17,254 nucleotides of DNA from Candidatus Gastranaerophilales bacterium. GTDB taxonomy: Bacteria > Cyanobacteriota > Vampirovibrionia > Gastranaerophilales > Gastranaerophilaceae. The stretch's first letter is position 1; the number at the start of each line of letters is the position of its first letter. Under the pieces are notes generated by a model that searched no databases, was not told the DNA's origin, and saw only the letters and a program-made list of their open reading frames with translations. The translations under genes and the position numbers were made by a program. Where the stretch lies: the NCBI GenBank assembly GCA_910588555.1, contig CAJUPC010000002.1:1-17254 (forward strand), read 5' to 3'. This document shows positions 12,100-17,254 of the stretch, in pieces.

Positions 12100-13515
12100 C
12101 TACTCCAACGGCAATGTGAACGTCAATTGAGTGTATTCTTTCGGAATACTTTCAAATTTTATTGTTCCGCCATGCGCTGTTACGATTTCTTTTGCAATGT
12201 GCAAACCAAGTCCGCAGCTTATACTTTTTTGTGTTTCACTAAATGTAATAAATTTATCAAATATGTTATCCTGATATTCTTTTGAAATACCGTCACCGCT
12301 GTTTTTGACATATACAATTATATTTTTTCCGTCATCCTCTGCCGAGATATACACCTTAGAATTTTTGTAACTGTATTTTAACGCGTTTATTAATAAGTTA
12401 TGAATTACACGTTTTAATTGTTCATAATCAAATAATATATTTTCATACTCCGTTTTATATGACACATCAAGTGTTAAACTTCTTTCCGACGCCATATATT
12501 TAATTTCATCACAACACTCTGTGAGAAGTTTTTTCAATGAATTTGATTGTTTTGTAATTACTAAAGAGCCATTATCTGTTTTAAACTTTTGTATGATATT
12601 AGAAACAAGATTTTGAAGATATTTTGACGTGCTCAGCATATCGTACAAAATTTCTTTTTGTTCTTTATCAAAATTATCTTTATCAAGCAAAAATTTCAGT
12701 GCCGAAATCTCTGCCTGAACCGGTCCTTTCATATCATGCGTAACCATTGCAAGGTACGAGTCTTGAAGGTGCGCAATTTTTTCTTTTTCTTTTTGTTCCC
12801 GCAAAAGACTGCTGATTTGAGTCTTAATTATATTTATATTAAACGGTTTTTCTATATAAATATATGAACCCAGTTCAAAACTTTTGAGTTTATTTTCGTT
12901 ATCTGAAAGCGCAGAAACAAATACTATAGGCGTTGTGGAATTCACACGCGTCTTTTTAATCATTTCTGCGAGCTCATAACCCGACAATTCAGGCATCATT
13001 ATATCAAGCAAAAACAAGTCAAATTTTTCACTGTCAATAATTTTTGCGGCCTCTTTCGGTTTTTGAAAAATCGTTAAATTCAAATCAAATGGTTTTAAAG
13101 TTTCTTCCAAAAGTTCCGTATTAAACGGATTGTCATCCACAATCATTACTTTAAGATTTTTCAAATCTTCAAAATTATATTTATTATTTAAATAACTTTT
13201 TTCTTTAATCCTTGTCAAATCTGTGTTATTAAGCAAGTCATTAATAACTTCTTCTTTAACGGGATATTGGATAACATTTTTTATGCCGCACATATTTGCG
13301 GTTATAATATTTTTACGCGAGATTTCTTCGCATGCAACCCAAACTTCAAGATTAGGATAAGATTTGCAAATCTTTTTTATTTTATTAATGTCTTTAAAAT
13401 TTGTTTTTATAATGCAGAGTCTTTTATTTGCAAGACCTTGTACTCCCTTAAGCTCTCTGCAATCATTAACATATACAATTTCTTTTGCTGCCTCATCCGA
13501 CAAAAGTTTTTTCAT
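12100..13515 (-). CDS. Hybrid response-regulator/histidine kinase, 471 aa, cytoplasmic
   Basis: This signalling kinase has its receiver in front of the kinase core. Residues 1-115 look like a degenerate receiver-like domain lacking a recognisable phosphoacceptor. Residues 121-238 are a full receiver: acidic pair DD (127-128), phosphoacceptor D171 in LLDIMMPE, switch S201 and K223 in IEKPF. A coiled linker (about 236-250) leads to HisKA with H260 in MVTHDMKG, then HATPase_c with the N box (HNLLINALKY, 372-381), G1 NSGDGI (405-410) and G2 GLGLHI (435-440). There is no membrane segment or periplasmic sensor, so input is intracellular or through phosphorylation of its own receiver. No Shine-Dalgarno is seen before the ATG at 13515; a perfect 17-bp palindrome sits two bases upstream. 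It is divergent from dnaG and convergent with the pilin gene; no cognate output regulator is adjacent. Confidence 0.93.
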   Translation of the reverse strand: MKKLLSDEAAKEIVYVNDCRELKGVQGLANKRLCIIKTNFKDINKIKKICKSYPNLEVWVACEEISRKNIITANMCGIKNVIQYPVKEEVINDLLNNTDLTRIKEKSYLNNKYNFEDLKNLKVMIVDDNPFNTELLEETLKPFDLNLTIFQKPKEAAKIIDSEKFDLFLLDIMMPELSGYELAEMIKKTRVNSTTPIVFVSALSDNENKLKSFELGSYIYIEKPFNINIIKTQISSLLREQKEKEKIAHLQDSYLAMVTHDMKGPVQAEISALKFLLDKDNFDKEQKEILYDMLSTSKYLQNLVSNIIQKFKTDNGSLVITKQSNSLKKLLTECCDEIKYMASERSLTLDVSYKTEYENILFDYEQLKRVIHNLLINALKYSYKNSKVYISAEDDGKNIIVYVKNSGDGISKEYQDNIFDKFITFSETQKSISCGLGLHIAKEIVTAHGGTIKFESIPKEYTQLTFTLPLE

Positions 13516-13516
13516 A

Positions 13517-13533
13517 ATATATCAATGATATAT
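13517..13533. promoter_or_regulatory. Perfect palindrome before the kinase start codon
   Basis: ATATATCA-A-TGATATAT, an 8-bp inverted repeat with a 1-base centre, directly upstream of the kinase ATG (13515) in the 92-bp divergent spacer with dnaG. It could be an operator or a leader hairpin masking initiation. It is AT-only apart from one C and one G, so chance is not excluded. Confidence 0.35.
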
Positions 13534-13572
13534 ACTGATTTTGAATTAACAATTACCCATTCAGGCATATTT

Positions 13573-13601
13573 TTGATAAAATTTTTTGTTAATGTTAATA
13601 T
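13573..13601 (+). promoter_or_regulatory. dnaG-rpoD promoter, predicted leaderless start
   Basis: TTGATA (13573-13578) and TAATAT (13596-13601), spacer 17. Initiation would fall at about 13607-13608, at the dnaG ATG. No Shine-Dalgarno precedes that ATG. Confidence 0.5.
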
Positions 13602-13607
13602 GAAATT

Positions 13608-15488
13608 ATGGCAAATACAATCGAAGAATTAGTTTCGCAGATAAAAGACCGCCTTGATATAGTCGAAGTTGTATCGGAACAGGTTATTTTAAAGAAAAAC
13701 GGCGGACATTACTGGGGATTATGCCCTTTCCATAAAGAAAAAACCCCGTCTTTTTCCGTAAACCCAAACCTCGGGATTTACAAATGTTTCGGCTGCGGAG
13801 AGGGAGGCGACGCGCTTACCTTTATAATGAAAACTCAAAACAAAGAGTTTATTGAAGTTATCTCCGAGCTTGCCGCAAAATTCGGACTTGAAATGCCGCA
13901 AAAATTCAACAAGCCGCAATCAAAAGAACTTAAAGATGAAATGATTAAGGCTTGTACAAAAGCAGCAGAATTTTATAATTTAAGACTTTTAAAAGACAAA
14001 TCTCCCGAAACAACTAAGGTTTTGGATTATCTTACCAAAAGAGGGATTACAAAAGATATTATCGAAAAATACACTATCGGACTTGCTCCAAAAGAATATG
14101 CAATGTTTTATAAGAAATTCAGAAACGAATATTCTGATGAAGTTATGGAAAAAGCTGGTCTGACAATAAAAACTAAAGATAATGAATATATTGACAGATT
14201 TAGAAACAGAATAATTATTCCTATTCAAAACGAATTTGGAGAATTTGTAGCATTCGGTGCACGTGCAATAGAAAAAGACCAGAACCCTAAATATTTGAAC
14301 TCATCTGACTCTTTAATCTACAACAAAAGTAAACTCCTTTTCGGGCTTTATACTGCAAAAGAAACAATCAAAGAAGATGACAGCGTAATTTTAATGGAAG
14401 GTTACTTTGATGTAATCTCAGCTCAGGCTCACGGAATTGAAAACGCCGTTGCCTCCTGCGGAACATCTTTAACCGCTGAGCACGTCAAACTTTTATCAAG
14501 ATATACACCTTCAAGAAGAATTTATCTTTCATTTGATACGGACGCGGCAGGTCAGAAAGCTACAAACAGAAATGCTGAACTTATCAAAGAAGCCTTTCAG
14601 GGACTCGGAAATATAAAACAGTTTGATGAAAGTTATATTTCAACAGCAGATGACAGATATTCTTGCGAGATAAGAGTTATTGCACCGCCCGAAGGCAAGG
14701 ACCCTGACGAATTTATCCGCTCTGTCGGCGCAGAAAGCTACAGAGAATATATGAAACACGCACCTTTGTTGCTTGATTTTCAAATAAATGCGATAATGAA
14801 AGAAAGACCCAAAACACCTATTGAAAAAACTAAAACGGTCAAAGAACTTATTCCGCTGTTGAAAGAAATTCAAAACGAAATTATCCAATCAGAATACACA
14901 AGAATGATTGCCGAAACTTTGAATATTGATGAAAACGCGCTTGCCCGTGAAATCAAGAAAGCAAGAAGTTTAGACAATCCCGCAAACAGCGGTGTTGAAA
15001 GAATTGTTAAGAAAAATGTATCAATTTTAGAAAAAGCGCAAAAAAATTTATTGAGTGTTTTTCTTGTAACAGGCAGTCCTTTTTCATTTGAACAAATCAA
15101 GCAAATGATAGGCGATACCGAGTTTACGGACGAAATATTAATAAATGTAAAATCTACAATTGACAAATTAACATGTACCGTAAATAATGTGAAAGAATTG
15201 ATTGAAAACCTTTATACCGCTTTCGTCAATGACCCCGAAAAACAAAAGCTGATTACCGAGTTAATCAGTATTTCGGAAACCTTCCAAAACCTTGATGACA
15301 ACGATTTTTCAATGGTAATCATAGAAAATATGAACAAAATTAATCAATGTCAAAAAGAAAAAGAACAAGAACAGCTGCGAAGTTTATATAAAAGCGCAAA
15401 CGATAACGAAACAGAAGCCCTAAAAATTCAGATGCAGCTCAGAGATAGAATTAATAACAGATTAAAATCGGAGAAAATGAATGAGTAA
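13608..15488 (+). CDS. dnaG: DNA primase DnaG
   Basis: DnaG makes the RNA primers for chromosome replication, working with the DnaB helicase. At 626 residues it has the normal three-part build. The N-terminal CHC2 zinc finger has C39, H42, C60 and C63 (CPFHKEKTPSFS ... YKCFGCGEGGDA). The catalytic core (about 115-330) has the basic segment RFRNRIIIPIQNEFGE and the TOPRIM motifs MEGYFDVIS with E264 and SFDTDAAG with D310/D312. The helical C-terminal helicase-binding part (about 440-626) is divergent, as usual. The ATG at 13608 matches family starts (IEELVSQIKDRLDIVEVV). No Shine-Dalgarno is seen and the predicted promoter abuts the ATG. Its last 8 bases overlap rpoD, indicating translational coupling. 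The classical rpsU of the macromolecular-synthesis operon is absent. Confidence 0.97.
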   Translation: MANTIEELVSQIKDRLDIVEVVSEQVILKKNGGHYWGLCPFHKEKTPSFSVNPNLGIYKCFGCGEGGDALTFIMKTQNKEFIEVISELAAKFGLEMPQKFNKPQSKELKDEMIKACTKAAEFYNLRLLKDKSPETTKVLDYLTKRGITKDIIEKYTIGLAPKEYAMFYKKFRNEYSDEVMEKAGLTIKTKDNEYIDRFRNRIIIPIQNEFGEFVAFGARAIEKDQNPKYLNSSDSLIYNKSKLLFGLYTAKETIKEDDSVILMEGYFDVISAQAHGIENAVASCGTSLTAEHVKLLSRYTPSRRIYLSFDTDAAGQKATNRNAELIKEAFQGLGNIKQFDESYISTADDRYSCEIRVIAPPEGKDPDEFIRSVGAESYREYMKHAPLLLDFQINAIMKERPKTPIEKTKTVKELIPLLKEIQNEIIQSEYTRMIAETLNIDENALAREIKKARSLDNPANSGVERIVKKNVSILEKAQKNLLSVFLVTGSPFSFEQIKQMIGDTEFTDEILINVKSTIDKLTCTVNNVKELIENLYTAFVNDPEKQKLITELISISETFQNLDDNDFSMVIIENMNKINQCQKEKEQEQLRSLYKSANDNETEALKIQMQLRDRINNRLKSEKMNE

Positions 15489-16581
15489 GAAAAGACAAAC
15501 AAGCTCCTCAATCGTAAGTATTATGGATGAAGATAATCTAGACTTAAATGAAATAGATGAAGACGCAGTACTTTCTGCAGACACAGATTCCGTAAACTAC
15601 ATGAATATGGATATCAGCACCGACAATATCGAAGATATTGTAACAGAAAAAATCGGAAGAAAAGTAAATCTTGAAGATATCTATATGGTGAACGGCAGTG
15701 AAGAAGAGTCAGATTCTGAATTTGAAGCACCGAAAGGAATAGCTGTTGACGACCCCGTAAGACTTTATTTGAGAGAAATCGGCAGAATTAAACTTTTATC
15801 CGCAAACGAAGAAATCGAACTTGCAAGAAAAATTCTTGAAGGCGGTACACCGGGTGCTATTGCAAAAAGAAAACTTGTTCAGGCAAACTTGCGTTTGGTT
15901 GTTTCTATTGCAAAAAAATATGTAGGACGCGGAATGCTTTTCTTAGACTTAATTCAGGAAGGCAACCTTGGTTTAATCCGTGCTGCTGAAAAGTTTGACC
16001 ACGAAAGAGGTTTCAAATTTTCAACTTATGCAACTTGGTGGATTAGACAGGCTATTACAAGAGCAATTGCCGACCAGGCAAGAACTATTCGTATTCCTGT
16101 TCACATGGTTGAAACTATCAACAAGTTGAAAAAAGTTACAAGACGTTTGGCTCAAGAACTTTCAAGAAAACCGACCGAAGACGAACTTGCAATCGAAATG
16201 AATGTTTCTATTCCAAAGCTTCGTGAAATCATTAAAATTGCTCAAGAACCTTTGTCACTTGAAACTCCTATCGGTAAAGAAGAAGACTCAAGACTCGGCG
16301 ACTTTATTGAAGACAAAGAAGCTGACGCACCGATTAAAACAGTTGCATCAGAACTTTTGAGAGAAGATTTGGCAGAAGTACTTTGTACATTGTCACCGAG
16401 AGAACGTGATGTTTTAAGATTGCGTTTTGGTATGGATGACGGCCGCCAGAGAACACTTGAAGAAGTAGGACAATTGTTCGGCGTTACACGTGAACGTATC
16501 AGACAGATTGAAGCAAAAGCTCTCAGAAAGCTTCGTCACCCGAATAGAAGCAAACGCTTGAGAGAATATGTAGAAAGTTAA
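15481..16581 (+). CDS. rpoD: Primary RNA polymerase sigma factor (group 1 sigma-70)
   Basis: This is the housekeeping sigma factor that directs RNA polymerase to -35/-10 promoters. Its 366 residues are short for the class: the acidic N-terminus (1-85) replaces a full region 1.1. Region 1.2 is DDPVRLYLREIGRIKLLSAN (90-109). Region 2 runs from about 128 to 203 with NLRLVVSIAKKY, DLIQEGNLGLIRAAEKFD and the -10-reading STYATWWIRQAITRAI (181-196). Region 3 is about 205-285 (IRIPVHMVETINKLKK). Region 4 is about 295-360 with the -35-reading helix-turn-helix TLEEVGQLFGVTRERIRQIE (325-344). GGAG lies 7 bases before the ATG, inside the end of dnaG. It is co-transcribed with dnaG and followed by a strong terminator. 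The promoters predicted in this window fit this sigma class. Confidence 0.97.
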   Translation: MSKKRQTSSSIVSIMDEDNLDLNEIDEDAVLSADTDSVNYMNMDISTDNIEDIVTEKIGRKVNLEDIYMVNGSEEESDSEFEAPKGIAVDDPVRLYLREIGRIKLLSANEEIELARKILEGGTPGAIAKRKLVQANLRLVVSIAKKYVGRGMLFLDLIQEGNLGLIRAAEKFDHERGFKFSTYATWWIRQAITRAIADQARTIRIPVHMVETINKLKKVTRRLAQELSRKPTEDELAIEMNVSIPKLREIIKIAQEPLSLETPIGKEEDSRLGDFIEDKEADAPIKTVASELLREDLAEVLCTLSPRERDVLRLRFGMDDGRQRTLEEVGQLFGVTRERIRQIEAKALRKLRHPNRSKRLREYVES

Positions 16582-16606
16582 AAAAGCCCCAAAAGGGCTT
16601 TTTTAT
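16581..16606 (+). terminator. Rho-independent terminator of the dnaG-rpoD operon
   Basis: Stem AAAAAGCCC/GGGCTTTTT with a five-base loop and continuing T's, starting at the last base of the rpoD stop codon. Confidence 0.92.
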
Positions 16607-16635
16607 TGTTACAACTCAAAAATATAGCATATTTA

Positions 16636-16644
16636 TGATATAAT
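16636..16644 (+). promoter_or_regulatory. Extended -10 promoter of the Abi-like gene, predicted leaderless
   Basis: TGATATAAT, an extended -10 (TGN plus perfect TATAAT at 16639-16644). Initiation 7 bases later is the A of the ATG at 16651. No Shine-Dalgarno and no good -35 are seen. Confidence 0.55.
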
Positions 16645-16650
16645 TCTGCA

Positions 16651-17254
16651 ATGACAATTACTAAGGAAGAACTTGAGCAGTACAGATATACCTTGAGTAC
16701 TGAACGATTACAATCTTTTATTCAGAACGAAACTGATACTTTAGATATTATTTTAGAACGCTATAAAAATAATATTAGAATTTCACAGGCTTTGTATCCT
16801 GAATTATCAATACTTGAAGTAACTTTAAGAAATGCAATCAATTCAACCTTATGTAAACACATATCTGAAACATGGCTTGAAGATGAAATTAAACAGCAGA
16901 AATTTTTATTTACCCATGAATATTCTAAGTTAGTCAAAGCCTACAATGATACTCAACAGGAATATAAGCCACAAGATTTTACCATAGGAAAAGTAATCGC
17001 TAATCTTAACTTTGGTTTTTGGACAGGGCTTTGTTCTAAAAAATATAATTCTGAAATATGGAACAAAGGACGATGTTTTCAAGGGATATTCCCTAATTGT
17101 CCAACAGGTAAACAGCAAATATCCAATTTTTCAAAAAAATTAAACTCCATAAGGTCTTTAAGAAACAGAATTTTTCATCATGAACCAATATTTAAATACC
17201 CACAAAATTTGTTAAATAAGTACAACGAAATACTAGAAATGTTAAATTATTTAC
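16651..17254 (+). CDS. Abi-like (AbiD/AbiF type) abortive-infection protein with HEPN motif, 3' end outside window
   Basis: The frame is open from the ATG at 16651 to the window edge (201 codons, no stop). The layout fits the Abi_2/AbiD-F family of phage-defence proteins. Features are an N-terminal helical part (MTITKEELEQYRYTLSTERL), YPELSILEVTLRNAIN (49-64), the central NFGFWTGLCSKKYNSEIW (120-137) and the family-typical IRSLRNRIFHHEPIF (167-181). Within the last, R171-N-R-I-F-H176 matches the R-x4-6-H catalytic motif of HEPN RNases. The protein would be cytosolic and would act by RNA cleavage on infection (family knowledge; not shown here). It has its own promoter after the rpoD terminator and is likely a single-gene defence locus, though a partner could lie beyond the edge. 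Confidence 0.82.
   Translation, partial: MTITKEELEQYRYTLSTERLQSFIQNETDTLDIILERYKNNIRISQALYPELSILEVTLRNAINSTLCKHISETWLEDEIKQQKFLFTHEYSKLVKAYNDTQQEYKPQDFTIGKVIANLNFGFWTGLCSKKYNSEIWNKGRCFQGIFPNCPTGKQQISNFSKKLNSIRSLRNRIFHHEPIFKYPQNLLNKYNEILEMLNYL

Overview
ORGANISM. The window is AT-rich, has many A/T runs in its spacers, and is densely coded on both strands. The gene content suggests a gut or host-associated non-photosynthetic cyanobacterial relative of the Gastranaerophilales/Vampirovibrionia ('Melainabacteria') type. Pointers are an abundant-looking SLH-domain protein with a Cys-rich N-terminus, large type IV pilin-like proteins beginning FTLAELLITLAIIG, a long lineage-type hypothetical protein starting MGLAAGQARLL, and a group-1 sigma factor with a short N-terminus. 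The assignment is inference from protein style; no database was searched.

LAYOUT. 1-707: 3' part of a pilin-like gene (+). 743-1857: three small minus-strand genes of unknown function. 2121-2351: a single-domain LuxR/GerE-type HTH protein (+) whose 3' end overlaps the 3' end of lepA. 2320-6651: minus-strand lepA, a 562-aa protein of unknown function and thymidine kinase. 6781-8368: minus-strand pair of a family-3 solute-binding lipoprotein and a TrmB-type regulator. 8561-10597: SLH protein (+). 10598-10923: non-coding stretch with a candidate structured RNA, a strong terminator and tandem promoter elements. 10924-12041: second pilin-like gene (+). 12100-13515: hybrid receiver/histidine kinase (-). 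13608-16581: dnaG-rpoD operon (+). 16651 to the end: Abi-like (AbiD/F type, HEPN motif) gene, cut by the window edge.

MAIN FINDINGS. The two pilin-like genes are paralogues about 11 kb apart. Over most of their length they differ largely at silent third positions. In the last ~37 codons before the stop the pattern inverts: 17 codons are identical to the base, 20 encode different residues, and in 16 of those 20 the third base is kept (nearly always C). This is what adenine-directed mutagenesis of AAC codons by a diversity-generating retroelement (DGR) produces. No reverse transcriptase or template repeat is visible here, so the machinery would have to act from elsewhere in the genome. The second pilin gene also carries a C10 tract between its start codon and its prepilin signal. 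As read, the frame is broken; 11 or 8 C would restore it. This suggests on/off phase variation of a hypervariable pilin, although a homopolymer read error is not excluded.

OTHER POINTS. Consensus-like promoters sit so close to the start codons of lepA, dnaG and the Abi-like gene that their mRNAs are predicted to be leaderless. A near-identical 16-bp TGTAA-N5-TGTAA element occurs in two intergenic regions. A pentanucleotide repeat lies in the predicted 5' UTR of the 562-aa gene. The end of the TrmB-type gene appears to be duplicated in frame beyond its stop codon.
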